Origin: Paraphaeosphaeria minitans
Lineage: Eukaryota; Ascomycota; Dothideomycetes; Pleosporales; Didymosphaeriaceae
DNA length: 64,000 nucleotides
Assembly (NCBI GenBank): GCA_015832175.1
Contig: WJXW01000003.1
Span: 4,092,001 to 4,156,000 of the forward strand
Reading direction: 5' to 3'
Position numbers and translations under genes: made by a program. The notes beneath the pieces were generated by a model that was not told where the DNA came from, searched no databases, and saw only the letters and a program-made list of their open reading frames with translations. This document shows positions 11,172 through 22,474 of this stretch, in pieces (positions within the stretch are counted from its first letter, which is position 1; each line of letters starts with the position of its first letter).

Positions 11172-13365
11172 ATGTTGGCCGGTCGTGTGTTGCCGCCAAT
11201 TCATCCTCGCCCTTCCTCTCCTCCTCTCGCGACTTTTTACAACATCCCCAGGAGATACGCCAGATCGAACATGCAAGCCATTGAAAGCACCCCGTCGCAC
11301 ACCCCTATGGACGACGATGTGAAGCCCGTACGATCGCTGCGGACAACAAACAAATCGTATGAACGCCGCTCTGCGCCTACCTCGGACCCGGCTCAGAAAG
11401 CCGATGTCGAACTTCCATCGCCAGCATTGTCCAATGCTTCTTTGGCGCGTGGCAGCAAGAGAAGTGCAACATCCCAAGACCATGTCAATGGTGTGGACTC
11501 GGGCGAATTGAGTGACCCCGAGCACTCGAGAGGAACAGGAAGTGCATCTTCATCCCCAAGAGAACATGTTTGTCTCTGCCAACCGGAGCCCAAGATACCC
11601 CGCCCCCGCAATGGTAAGTCCGATGTTCTCTTTGTGTTCGATGGGGGCTATCGCAGCGCCCGGATGATACTCCGCGACGAACAAAGAATGCAGCGCTTTC
11701 GTTTGCGGACATGAAATGGTGGCGGGACTGACCGCATTCTCTTCTTTGTAGTATTTATCCTTTATCGACAGCACCACCAACATGCCATCGCCGCCGCAAA
11801 TCCCGGGCTTCCTAATCCTGACATCTCCAAAATCATCGGGGAGCAGTGGAAGGCAGAGAGCGACTCTGTCAAGAAGGTGTGGCAAGATCTGGCCCAGGTA
11901 TGTCTAAAGATATCCAGGGTCCGACAAGAAGACTGACCCATGTCAGAAAGAGAAAGACAGACATTACGAACAATACCCTGACTACCGCTATCAACCACGG
12001 CGGTTGGGCAAGCCGCTGCACCCAGCAGTTGCACACACCACTGTCGACAAGTACCGGTGTCCCAAATGCGGTGGACGCAACATCAAGACCCCGTCACCCT
12101 CCAGTCCCTACCCGAGCAGGGCAGTCACCCCGACTCTGCCCCATCCCAGGTACTCGGAAAGCCTCACTCCGAGCGTCCGCTTGCCCTCCATCATGAGCAG
12201 CCTGAGCATGGACTCCCCAGCTCGCCGTCGCGGAATTAACGGCCCGTCTAGTCTGAGCAACATCCAGATCCCATCCACCGTTCGTGAAGACGGGTATGGC
12301 TACACGCCCAACACGCCCGACTCCAAGAGACGTCGTTTCAACCCCTATCCCATGAGCAGCAACGGCGGACGCAGGCCAGAAGGCCCGTACTACCTCCACA
12401 GCCGCCGCGACTCGCTCCCTCCCCTGCAGATGCGCACCACCCCGCCCCAAACAGCCACCATGCCCCAGATGCGCACGCCGCGCGACGTCCGCCGCGGCTC
12501 GGTCGATCTCAACCTCATCGTGCCCTCGGACAACGACCAAAGCCGCAGCGTGGAAGCCATGGTCATGAGCGTGCCGTACACGGTCAAAATCAAAGTCCTG
12601 GGCCGCATCACGCCGCCGCTCCAGGAGCCCGGGCCCGGCAGCCCTGCGGTGCCCGTCCGCGGCGGCATCATCGCTGTCGAGGGCGAGGACCAGGCGGCCG
12701 TCGCGGAGCTGGCGGCCTGGCTGAACGACTTCCTCGCGCGCGACGACGAGTACGCGCCGCGCATCGCGGAGCCGCCCAAGGAGCCGGCTGGCAAAGCTGA
12801 AGTCGGCTTCGAGGAGTACTTTGGGCTGATCCAGGAGTGGCACGGCCGGAGCAGGGAGATGATAAAGTACATCACGACGCCCGTGGCGCCGGCCAGCCCA
12901 CCGCCGTCGCAACCGCAACCCCCATCCAGATCCCCAGCCTCGCTCTCCGACACCGACAAAGACGAGCCGATGAAAGACATCACAACGACGACGACGACGC
13001 CTCCTCCGCCACCCACATCCCCCACCCTCACCCCCAAACCAGTCCTCATACTCCCCTCGTACCAGCTCCGCGCAAGCGACGTGTACGCGTCGCGCATCCC
13101 GATCCAGGACGTGTACAGCCCGATGGACCACTGGCAGTGGATGGCGACGCTGTGGCGCGGGACGGTCGGGCCGGACCTAACCATCTACATCAAGAGCGCG
13201 GACAAGGAGAGCCGCGAGGGCGGCAGACTGGTCGAGGTCGACGAGGTGGTGAGGTGCATGACGGTGGTCAAGGAGGGGGGTGGGGCGTTTCGGGATGCGG
13301 CGTTGCGGCGGGTGGGGTTTGAGGTTGGGGAGTGGGTGAGGGGGTTGGGTGGGGGGAAGGTTTAG
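11172..13365 (+). CDS. HMG-box transcription factor
   Basis: Sequence-specific nuclear regulator with a single HMG box of the SOX/MATA type (Rox1/Ste11-like). Exons 11172-11613, 11752-11897 and 11947-13365 give 668 aa. The box lies at residues about 143-210 and is cut by both introns: PRPRN ends exon 1, VFILYRQHHQ opens exon 2, and KEKDRHYEQYPDYRY opens exon 3. ISKIIGEQWKAES is the diagnostic second-helix segment. The remainder is long: a Ser/Pro-rich basic region, then a folded-looking part with VMSVPYTVKIKVLG and a helical stretch ending EWVRGLG at the C terminus. An ATG at 11271 is a possible shorter start. Mating-type and sexual-development regulators carry this domain, but so do stress regulators, so the target pathway is open. 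Confidence 0.85.
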
Positions 13366-13586
13366 TTGGGGTGTGAGGGATGGGATGGGTTGGAGTGGGT
13401 TGGGTTGGAGTGGGTCGGGGGATTCGCTTTCAACGGTCGGCTGGCTGGGTGGGTATGGGTGTATAGAGCGATGCTGCTTGGGGGTCTTTGTGGGGTGCGG
13501 CTTCGACACAGATTGGCATACATAAGCGCGACGTATCTTATTGCATATACACTTGTAATCCACCGACCACTGCTCCACCGCTCCAC
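13366..13586. other. G/T-rich 3' flank of the HMG-box gene
   Basis: Directly after the stop codon the strand is rich in GGGT and GGGATGGG, ending near a possible 3' processing region. No gene. Confidence 0.4.
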
Positions 13587-14165
13587 GATGATTCCCGCCG
13601 TGAAGATGAGTCCCGCCGTGAAGATGATTCCCGCCGTGAAGATGAGTCCCGCCGTGAAGATGAGTCCCGCCGTGAAGATGAGTCCCGCCGTGAAGATGAG
13701 TCCCGCCGTGAAGATGAGTCCCGCCGTGAAGATGAGTCCCGCCGTGAAGATGAGTCCCGCCGTGAAGATGAGTCCCGCCGTGAAGACGAGTCCCGCCGTG
13801 AAGATGAGTCCCGCCGTGAAGATGAGTCCCGCCGTGAAGATGAGTCCCGCCGTGAAGACGAGTCCCGCCGTGAAGATGAGTCCCGCCGTGAAGATGAGTC
13901 CCGCCGTGAAGATGAGTCCCGCCGTGAAGATGAGTCCCGCCGTGAAGATGAGTCCCGCCGTGAAGATAAGTCCCGCCGTGAAGATGATCCCTGCTATAAA
14001 GATACATACCGTTGTAACGATAAATCTCGCCATGAAGATACTTCCCGCTACCAAGGTGATTCCCGCTATGAACGTGCTTCCCGCCACAACGATGCTTCCC
14101 GCCACAACGATGCTTCCCGCCACAACGATGCTTCCCGCCATAACGATCCTTCCCGCCGCCAAGAT
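13587..14165. repeat. 18-bp minisatellite, about 32 units
   Basis: Unit GATGAGTCCCGCCGTGAA, nearly perfect from about 13590 to 13985, with occasional ACGAG or GATAAG variants. It is followed by degenerate units and then a second homogeneous block (GCTTCCCGCCACAACGAT, 14085-14150). As 18 is a multiple of three and the unit has no stop, frames stay open on both strands, giving hexapeptide repeats such as SRREDE or PAVKMS on the plus strand. Whether any is translated cannot be told. No spacers between units, so it is not a CRISPR. Confidence 0.9.
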
Positions 14166-14517
14166 GCTCACTCCCGCAGTGCACGTGAGCCCAAGACAAT
14201 GGATCCCATCCACACTCGTATCCGCAGGACGTGCCTGTCCTCCATCGTGGCGTTCCTGGAAAAGCCGTGGCGGTGGCGGTGCACGTGGACGCGTTCGCGT
14301 GAGTCAGCAGGCCCCCTTAGCGCGGCTTGCCATGACGTCATGCTCTTTCACATGTCGGGCGTGACGCGTCACATGCTCGGGCGGAGACCTCAGCTGCATC
14401 GCGCTTCACATGTCCGGCTGCCAGTCACGGCGACGAACGTCCAGATCAAGGCCAACATGGCGGCGGCGCCTGGTGCGGCTTTTGCGTCTTCACTCTGGGA
14501 TTGTTTGAACTTTGGTG

Positions 14518-14692
14518 GTATACCTACCTACCTACCTACCTACCTACCAACACGCCTACCTACCTACGTATCTACGTATCTACGTTTCTACGTATCTACC
14601 TACCTACCCACCAACCCATCTACCCACCAACCCATCTACCCACCAACCCATCTACCCACCAACCTACCTACCCACCAACCCACCCACCTCCA
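14518..14692. repeat. CCTA/ACCT tetranucleotide microsatellite
   Basis: Runs of CTACCTACC pass into CTACGTATCTACG and then into ACCCACCAACCCATCT units. It lies about 120 bp upstream of the alpha/beta hydrolase start codon. Short TACC/GGTA runs recur elsewhere in the window (17540, 17770, 22880, 46742). Confidence 0.85.
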
Positions 14693-14814
14693 GCCCACGG
14701 CAAGCCTCGCGACGAAGGCCTCTATGAACACCGTCGGCAGCGCCACGGATCGCGAGCTCGAAGCGGTAGCGTGCGGGCTGTTGACGACGTCGGAGGAATA
14801 GCAGGGCGCCAGGC

Positions 14815-17355
14815 ATGATCGACCATGTCGTGGGGCGGCCGTCGGTCAAGTTTCGCAAGATGCAGGTGCTGGCCGTCGTGTCTTTCTGGAGCTTCTATCT
14901 GTACCGGTGCGTGGGTTTGCTGTTTTTTGCTGTCTTGCTGTCGAGAAGCTATATGTTGGCCATGGAATGTTGACTATGGAATATTCACCGGAATACTGAC
15001 CGGATATTGACCACATCATTGACCATCTCATGCTGACCATCCAACAGAGGCGACCGCCACGGCCCGCCGCTCCTCCGCCGCCTCTCGTCGCTCATCTCGC
15101 GCAAGCTCACCGCCTGGCAAACCGTCCTCGTTACGCTGCTGTACCTCTACATCGCCCGCAACTTCGGCAAGCTGGTCGGCCTCGAGAGCCCAGAGCCCCT
15201 CGCCAACCTCTACAGCCGCTCCTACTTCCGCGCCACATGGGTCACCACCGCCCTCGATGCCGGCTTCTGGTCCGCCATGCGCATCCGCCAGAAGCCTCTG
15301 CGTGACTTGCTGTCCATCGTCTTCAGCGTCTACTACCTGATCTGCGCCGAGCAGGCCGACGAGAAGGTGCGCAAGGTGCGCGCCACCCTGACGGTCGACC
15401 ATCTGCGCGTCGGCTGGGAGAAGGGCACCACGCCCTACCTGGGTGCGCTGACGAGCCTGCTGAGACCGCGCCTGATGTGGTATCCGCCGAGGAAGATCCG
15501 CATCCCCAGGCCGAAGGAGAGCAGTTACAAGGACCCCGTCATCGCGTGGCTGTACTTCAATGGCCCGCTGTCGGCGCTCAAGAAGGAGCAGAAGATCGTG
15601 CTAGATATACCCGGCGGCGGCTTCGTCGCCATGAACCCGCGGAACCACGAGGACAAGCTGATGGGCTGGGCGGGCAGGACGGGTCTGCCGGTGCTGAGCC
15701 TGGACTACAGGAAGGCGCCAGAGTGGCCGTACCCGTACGCCCTGAACGAGTGCTACGATGTCTACCATTCCATTGTCGCGACGAGGGGCCGCTGCATGGG
15801 CCTGTCGGGCGAATGTGAGCCTAGGATCGTGGTCAGCGGGGATTCTGCCGGCGGGAACCTCGCCGTGGGCATGACGTTGATGATTCTGCAGGCTGCGTCG
15901 ACCGAGACGCGGCGGTGGCAGGGCGAGCGCTCGTTGCCGCCTCCGGTCGGCGTGGTGCTCATGTATCCGGCCCTCGACATGAACATCGGGAACTGGATGA
16001 CCGACGAGCAGATGGCGCTGATCCGCGACCGCAAAGCGCGCAAGCAGAACCGTCCCATTCTGCGCCACAAGAGCGACGACTATCGACATCTCGCCTCAAA
16101 CACGCCTGGTGCTTCGGACCATTCTGACAGTGAGGACGAGAGCGCGCCAAAGAAGCAAGAAGCCGCCTCTTCGCCCATGTCCACGAGCGAGAAAGTGCTC
16201 ACTTCGCCTCAGACCGCAATCCGCCTGTCCGCCGCCCACACTGGCCTCGACAGCCACGGCCTCGCCCCATCCACCACCTCCACCAACCTCGACGGCGTCC
16301 TCTCCTCCCAACCCGTCCAATCCCGCGAAGCCGCACGCCCCCTATCCCCCGAACTCACCAAATCCGTGCACTCCCTCACCCATCCCGCCACTCCCCTCGC
16401 ACCCCCCGCAACAGCCATAAAAACCCGCCTCGCCATGTCCTCCATGATATCCTACTTTGGCGACCGCATCCTCACCCCCGAAATGATGCGTGCCATGATC
16501 ATCCTCTACGTCGGCCCGCACAACCGGCCCGACTTCTCCACCGATTATCTCCTCTCCCCCTTGCTCGCGCCGGAGTCCCTGCTCGCCAAGTTCCCCCGCT
16601 GCTGGATGCTGACCGGGGAGCGTGACCCGTTGGTCGACGACACGGTCATCTTCGCGGGGCGGCTGAGGCAGGCGAAACGCGCGGACTTCCAGTACGCAAA
16701 GGAGATGGGACTCGAGCGAGCGCGCGGCGAGTGGGCTGAGCACGAGTGGGTCAACGTCGATCTCATACCCGGGATCTCGCACGGCTTCCTGCAGTTCGTG
16801 AGCGTTTTCCCCGAGGGGTGGAAGTACATCACGCGGTGCGGCAAGTGGATGGTGGAAGCTTTCGAGATGGACGAAGGCGGCGGCATCGGCGGGGACATGG
16901 AAACCGCAGCGCCGACGCCCGGGGCCGCGTACGATGCTTTGCACCATCAGCGACGCGCGAGCGAGCGCAGCGACTACTTCGGCAGCCATCCCGGGCTCGT
17001 CGAGGCTGCGAGCGGGCTCGCGACGTCGAAGAAAAGAGGGCCCAACGGGGACGCGAGACACCACCGCCGCGTGGGAACCGCGGAGAGCAGCGCCGACGAC
17101 GACAGGCCCCTCGAGATGACGGTGCTGCCGAATCGGAAGAGTCCCCCGGATGGCGGCCGAGGCTGGGAGGCTAAACACGTCAACGGTGGGCGGGCGGGCG
17201 GGGCTCGAGGTGCGGTTTCAGCGCGGGAGAGGGGCAAGGCTAGGGGGAAGAGGGGGCGGAGAAAGAGTCTGGTTAGTTTGGCTAGCGAGGACGACTTGTT
17301 GGGGCGTCGGATGAAGGGGTTGACGAGTGGGTTGAGGGGCGGGGAGGATGAATAG
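14815..17355 (+). CDS. ER-type alpha/beta hydrolase (HSL / arylacetamide-deacetylase-like)
   Basis: Exons 14815-14906 and 15048-17355 (intron of 141 nt, GT-AG, phase 2) give 799 aa. Two N-terminal hydrophobic segments (about residues 17-29 and 49-68) suggest anchoring in the ER membrane. The catalytic core has the oxyanion-hole motif as IPGGGF (the common form is HGGG), the nucleophile elbow GDSAGG, an acid in GERDPLVDD and the histidine in GISHGF, so the whole triad is present. An insertion of roughly 130 residues rich in Ser, Thr and Pro separates the elbow from the acid, and the last 150 residues are basic and disordered-looking. Fungal relatives act on steryl acetates, lipids or xenobiotic esters; the substrate here is not visible. 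No sign of damage. Confidence 0.85.
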
Positions 17356-17826
17356 ACTCGTGGCTGGGGAGGGTGTGGTGTGTATAACGTGGGGTGGGAT
17401 GGGATATCCGCTTCGAATGAACGTTGTATGTGACATGTGAGCTTTTTTTTGAAAATGTGTAACGTGCCATGTGTAGGTAATGTCGTGACTTGCAATGCGC
17501 CCCATGTCTATCCTAACCCCGTAGGCCAAAATTTATCTCTCGTAGGTAGGTAACGCAGGACGGGGGTTCGGTGGATAGAACAGTAACCAAACGAGACCAG
17601 GCCAAAGCAGAACGAAAGAGTGAGAAGAATGAAAGGGAAAGGGAAAGAAAAACACTTCGATTGGGCGGGAGGGGTGACGGAAGATGCGGTGTAATATGCT
17701 ACGCAAGGTATATATGGTACCTACGGAAGAATGAACAAACCTAGGTACCCATCACGCCTGAACGCCTTACCTACCTACCACCAACCCGTCTCCATCACCA
17801 CCACCACCACCACCACCACCACCATC
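17356..17826. other. Convergent 3' intergenic region
   Basis: Lies between the 3' ends of the hydrolase (plus) and the membrane protein (minus). Contains GTAGGTAGGTAA near 17540, CTACCTACC near 17772 and a CAC trinucleotide run at about 17797-17823. No gene seen. Confidence 0.5.
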
Positions 17827-19082
17827 CTAACGACCCACCCCACCCAACTCAACAGCCCCATCCCAACCCCCACCCCCTCCTTGCATCTCGTACACCCACC
17901 TTCCACCCTGCCCCTGACCCTGCTTCTGCACCGTCCCCACCCCGCCCCCAAAACCCCCAGCACGGACCGCATCCCCATGCACCTCGTATCTCTCCGGAGG
18001 CGAACTCCCCAGCACCTCCATCGACGCCGACGACGCCCCTTCCTTCCTCGCTACCCCGCCACCAGACGCGACGGCGCTTGCGTGGGAAAACGCAGGCGTC
18101 TTTTCGGAAAGGGGGGAGACGGGCTCGCGGACGGGGGCGGCGGCGGCGAAGGCGGGGGCAGAGTGGATGTTGGTGGACAGCGGTGCGGGGGAGTACTCTG
18201 GTGGACCTGTTGGCGGGGTGTGCGGTTGGGGGTGGGGGTGTGTGCGGTTGCGGTTGCGGTTGCGGTTGCGGCGGCGGAGGAGCAGGATGGTTAGGAGGAC
18301 GGTGAGGAGGATGCAGAAGAGGGCGGCGAGGGCGATGCCGGCTTTTGCGGCGGTGGAGAGGGAGGGGTTGGTGGGTGTGGACGTGGACGTGTTGGGTGTT
18401 GCTGCAGAGGTGGACGAGGAGGCTGGAGCTGGGCGGGGTCAGTAGGGGTGTAGTTTGAGGTGGGAAGTTGAATGAGGGTGTGGGGAGAAAAAGAGGGTGA
18501 ACAGAAAGTAGGTCAAGTGGCGCCCAGAGACGCAGCAGGGACCTCGAAGAGAGGCCAGGGTCACTCACTACTGGTATCTACAGGCCCACTACTGGGCCTC
18601 GTCCTCGTAGCCGATCCCGTATCGCTCGTCAGTCCTGGAACTGTAGCTGGGACTTCAGTAAGAGACCCGCCAGTCTCCAAGGGACTCTCGCTGCTGCTGC
18701 TGCTCTCCGTGGTCTGCGCCAGGGCCGTACTCGGCATCGTCATGCCATCCGGACTAAGCCCCCTGTCCACGCAGTACTGCAGCTGGATGCTGCTCAGGAC
18801 GGCTACATCGGTCGCGGTGTTCATATCCGCGAAGGTGCATGAAGTTGACGCGCATCGCTCGAGCGAGCTGACTCTCCTGTCGAGGTTGTTTTTCTTGCAC
18901 CAGCAGCCGGAGTTGTCGCAGCCCTATGCAAGTTTAGATACATGGCGTAGTGAATCAGGAGGATGTTTGGCTGCACGAACGTTGAACGCGAGATAGTGGT
19001 CGCAATCGCGCACGCATGGTGCCATCAGCTTGTAGCCCGGGTACTCGCCAAAGGGCCTGAACTGGTCATCGAGTTCAGACAT
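17827..19082 (-). CDS. Single-pass membrane protein with Cys-rich (CFEM-like) ectodomain
   Basis: Exons on the minus strand 19082-18981, 18923-18569 and 18428-17827, introns GT-AG of 57 and 140 nt, 352 aa. The N-terminal part has a spaced cysteine set: PCVRDC, GCDNSGCWCKK, LERCASTSC and LQYC, which resembles CFEM-type extracellular modules. A Ser/Thr-rich stalk follows, then a transmembrane helix (AGIALAALFCILLTVLL) and a basic stop-transfer run RRRNRNRNR, then a Pro/Gly-rich cytoplasmic tail of about 120 residues. No N-terminal signal peptide is visible from the ATG at 19082, so either the single helix acts as a reverse signal anchor or an upstream exon has been missed. Likely a cell-surface sensor or adhesion protein; function unknown. 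Confidence 0.7.
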
Positions 19083-19952
19083 TGTGATTCTGCTATTGAG
19101 AAGCTGTGGGTTCGAATTCTAATTGACTGTGTTCGAGATTCTGGATGATAATCTCCGGTGTTCACGACAGGCGGGAGGAGAAATAGTAATGAGGTTGGCG
19201 AGCCTCCATCATCAACCATGGCATCCAACGCCCCCTGAGCAGCCACACTCGCTCGTACTCCTATCTCTCGGTCAAATACGCCTGTCCGGCGCCAACCCCC
19301 ATGCTGCTCAGCAAGTGAACGTGGCAATAATCTCTCGATACGAGTTGGCTGTTGCGTTGTGCAACGCTACGTATAGTTTTTAGTAGTGGAGACGGAATAC
19401 CCACGCCTCCCCCTGCAGAGAAACTGCAATGATACCCTGACTTGGCGGGTGAATGGATTGGATGCGTTGTTGTGGGTGTATCGAGGAGTCGAGAACAGCA
19501 CGTTGTGGCGGTCCCGTACAAATGAGGTTGGTCGTACCTCGCCTTACGCGACAACACTCGCTACTGTACTACTATCTCGGAAGTATCTGCCTACAATCCC
19601 GCTTTGATGGTCGGATGCTGAACACTTGCACTCGTTTTGCCCTTTCGACTTGAACAAAACCAGAGAAAAGGCAAATCAATGTATCCAAAGCGACCCATCG
19701 TGAGGCACAAAGCTACACTTTGGCATGTTGGTCTTTTAGAAAGAATCGCATTCCTGCCCACAGTAGTTGTGCTGGAATACGAAGATGCCGCATGAGCCAA
19801 CGAATGAAGGAAGCTGTGGCGCCAGGTACCGTTTCGGCACGCTTATCAACACTCCCGACTGCTTATCTGTTAGCAGTGAATATATTTAGAGATGATCTGC
19901 AAAGGGTGCTCTAGAACTGGTCATTGCGGTACATGTTCGATTCGTAATTGGA
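19083..19952. other. Intergenic, no gene seen
   Basis: About 0.87 kb. It holds the promoter of the membrane protein and the 3' flank of the aminotransferase gene. A GGTTCGAATTC at about 19108 resembles a tRNA B box, but no cloverleaf can be built around it. Confidence 0.5.
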
Positions 19953-21293
19953 CTACTGGATATACTTCTTCAAGCCTCTCAGGCGTTCTTGCGCCGTTTC
20001 GAGCACATCGTCGTTCTTGCACACGGCGAACCGTAGCCAGTCTTCAACTATATGTGCATTGCCCGGGGTGAAGAACTCGGTCGGCGGGATGGCTGCGACG
20101 CCGACTTCCTTGATGAGGAACCAGCTGAGCTTGAAATCCCGCGGCCGCTCCGCAACGTGCGGCGGGAAGTCATAGTCCTCGGGCAACTTCACCTTGGACA
20201 TGTTTACCAGGACGAAGTATCCGCCTTCGGGATCCGAGTAGGGCAGGCCCAGCTCGTCCCATATGGTGTTAAATTTGTCCATCTTGCCTTTCATCTCGCG
20301 CTTCGACTCTTCCCAGAAGTTGTGCGCGTCGGCCTGCTCGAAGCCGATGGCGGTGGCTTCCTGTAGTGGCGAGACCGAAGAGTAGCATATGCGCGTGTGT
20401 GCGGCGGATACGTATTTGATGAGGTGCTCCGGCCCGATCAACCAACCTACGCGCCAGCCAGTGGCGTAAAAGTTCTTGCCGCCAGAGCCCACGGTGAGCG
20501 TGAGCCTCGCCACCTCGGGTGAAAGCGTTGCAACGCGCGTAAACGGGACGTAGTATAGGCGGTCGTAAACTTCGTCGGAGAGGATGACGATGCTGTGCTT
20601 TACGCAGATATCCGTGATGGCCTTGAGCTCGTCCTTTGAGAAGACCTTGCCGATGGGGTTGTGGGGGCTATTGAGTACAATCATACGCGTCTTGGGAGTA
20701 ATTGCTTTTTCGAATTCGGCGATGTCGAGAGTCCATTCCGCCGCAGAAGTTGTCTTGGTGGCGCCTTCTTTTGGTGGGTGCATGGGTACGTAGACAACCT
20801 TTCCACCTGGCATCTCAATGTTGGAAATATACTGGTCGAAGAAGGGTTCGAAGACAATGACCTCGTCGCCCTGCTCCAGGAAGGCCATGAAGGCGCTCAG
20901 CATGCCTTCATTGGCGCCGGTGGTGATGGTGACTTCCTTCTCAGGGTCGAGCGTCCGTCCGAAGAAGGGAGAGTATGCGTGTGCAATGGCCTGCCTTAAG
21001 CGCGGGCGGCCTTTTGTGGGAGAGTACTGGTTGCACTCGACCGAATCGAGGGCTGATTTTGCAGCATCGAGGACGAACTTGGGCGGGTTGTAGCCGAAGA
21101 AGCCTTGGCCCATGTTCACGATGGGCTTGATTGGGGATGCGGCAGCGGCTTCGTTGACGATGGACCTCGGCTGCACTCAGCACGGTTTCAGGCACGAAAA
21201 GGAATATTCACCGACTCACCAGACATCCTGCTTCTGCCCGGCGACGCGTGCGGCCGGCTTGAAGGCGTCTTCGCGCCGTGTGGTTGCGGACAT
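19953..21293 (-). CDS. BNA3: Kynurenine--oxoglutarate transaminase (PLP aminotransferase I/II)
   Basis: Converts kynurenine to kynurenic acid with 2-oxoglutarate as amino acceptor; fold-type I PLP enzyme. Exons 21293-21220 and 21165-19953 give 428 aa. Diagnostic features are VNMGQGFFGYNPP near the N terminus, TGANEG, NSPHNPIGK with the substrate/PLP Asn, SDEVYDRL with the PLP-contacting Asp and Tyr, and SGGKNFYATGWRVGW with the Schiff-base lysine. An in-frame stop lies 51 nt upstream of the ATG, fixing the start. The intron acceptor must be CCGAG at 21166, because the CAG nine bases earlier would put the exon out of frame. Cytosolic or mitochondrial location is not obvious: no clear presequence. 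Gene intact; the symbol is by family similarity. Confidence 0.85.
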
Positions 21294-21705
21294 TGCGCGC
21301 AGCGGGGCGAGGGTGAGGGTGGCTGCTGGAAGATGTTCTCAGCGCTCTCAAGGCGAACTGGCAGGCGGTGAAGATTGTTGTTGGAATTGAGGCAGCAATG
21401 GTTCGCATGGCCAAGGGTAAGAGATGCAATGCTGTGGGCGTCTAGTATCTACACATCGGCGTGAATAGTCGTGTTGCCCTCGGCAGTCACATTGCGTGCT
21501 CTGCAACAGTATTTTGCGCCGGCCAATGCCGTCATCACCCGTCCTCCGAATTCGCTCCGGAGACCCGTGGGACGCTCTAAGCCATGTCTAGTCTAAATAC
21601 AATCTCTATGTAACGTTGAGCTTCTTTCTACTTCATGCCGTGTTTTGTCTCTTTACTTATTAATCTTTTATTATTTTAATTATTTTTTCTTTTGCTTAAA
21701 CTCTT
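21294..21705. other. Promoter of the aminotransferase passing into an AT-rich stretch
   Basis: From about 21590 to 21705 the DNA becomes strongly AT-rich (TTATTAATCTTTTATTATTTT-like), directly against the DUF6914-like fragment. This fits a degraded repeat boundary. Confidence 0.5.
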
Positions 21706-22068
21706 CATTGTGGTGAGGTCCATGTTAAGAAGTCTCCGCTGGGATGGATATACGAAGAGATTCCTTTGGAGAATGTTCGAGCCACCAACAGCCTCTGGGC
21801 GCGCATCCTCATTGCCAAGATCGAAGATGAGCAGCGGCTTATTGCTATCCTTCACGAAATCCCACTCGTCCAAGGCGATCCAAACTGGAGATGTCGCACC
21901 TGGATTGCTAGCGCCTTAACTGGAATTGCGAAGGACGGAAAGTGTGTTGGTAGCGCCGAGCTGGACTGGTAGAAAATTGAATTATTTGCAAGACAATACG
22001 TTGCAGAGAAAACCGCTGGTAGGCGCTATTGGTCTGCTGTGGAGCCACTGAAGCCGAAGTCAACCTAG
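21706..22068 (+). pseudogene. C-terminal fragment of a DUF6914-like fungal gene
   Basis: Reading frame without a usable start that opens directly out of AT-rich DNA. The translation contains VHVKKSPLGWIYEE, ARILIAKIEDEQRL and PNWRCRTWIASAL, which match my memory of fungal DUF6914 proteins. After LDW there is a TAG (21970-21972) in place of what is usually a codon for Gln, and the frame then continues in register (KIELFARQYVAEK...) to a natural stop at 22066-22068. The stop looks like CAG to TAG, the C-to-T change that RIP produces. The N-terminal half is missing. A relic, not a working gene. Confidence 0.6.
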
Positions 22069-22226
22069 GACATGCTTAAGAACAAGGAAAGCGTACCTTG
22101 AAGAGCTCGTAGTAACCATGTATAGAAATACTATGATATGCACACGTTAATGTCTTTTCCGTGCCTGTTGATCCTTTTCAGTATATCACTGAGTGCGCCA
22201 TGCACCTGTAGAACCGTTTATCTCCC

Positions 22227-22474
22227 TCACCATATGTTTCTGACCTCAATTCTCAGTTGCTCATGTTGTGGAGGCTCCAGAGTCTTGTGCAACATGCCTT
22301 GCCATTCCGTCCACGTAACATTGCCGAACCAGGCGCCGATGAATATTCCCAATAACGTAGACACCATCCGGAGAACCCCCAGTCGATAATCCCAATGACC
22401 TTGCCCCCAGAAACGAGGATGTTAATGGAATCCAAATCGCCATGGGTAAAAACAGGGTAGAGCCTAATGTCCAT
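22227..22474 (-). pseudogene. Fragment of an APH-family (aminoglycoside-phosphotransferase-like) kinase gene
   Basis: The minus strand encodes FTHGDLDSINILV, the kinase catalytic loop (HGDLxxxN), and GKVIGIIDWGFSGW, the metal-binding IIDW motif followed by the usual YWEYSSA. After SSA the frame slips; one base less continues as WFGNVTWTEWQGMLHK, as in intact fungal homologues, to a stop at 22227. The N-lobe upstream of the loop is not found. Fungal members of this family are abundant kinases of unknown substrate and do not imply antibiotic resistance. Neighbouring the DUF6914-like relic in an AT-rich setting, it is best read as a decayed remnant. Confidence 0.65.

Noticed and set aside
12094..13131. 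Minus-strand frame of 345 codons opposite the HMG-box gene
   Set aside because: Antisense shadow of a high-GC coding region.
13587..14165. Possible CRISPR array
   Set aside because: Units are contiguous without unique spacers, and the genome is fungal.
13177..14213. Long minus-strand frames with GGTHLH or TAGLIF repeats, and plus frames with PAVKMS or SRREDE
   Set aside because: They exist because an 18-bp stop-free unit is repeated; no flanking sequence looks coding. Kept as a repeat and as a finding instead.
16342..17178. Minus-strand frame of 278 codons opposite the hydrolase
   Set aside because: Antisense shadow; the sense strand has a full catalytic triad.
19105..19120. B-box-like GGTTCGAATTC
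   Set aside because: No matching T-stem, A box or acceptor stem around it.
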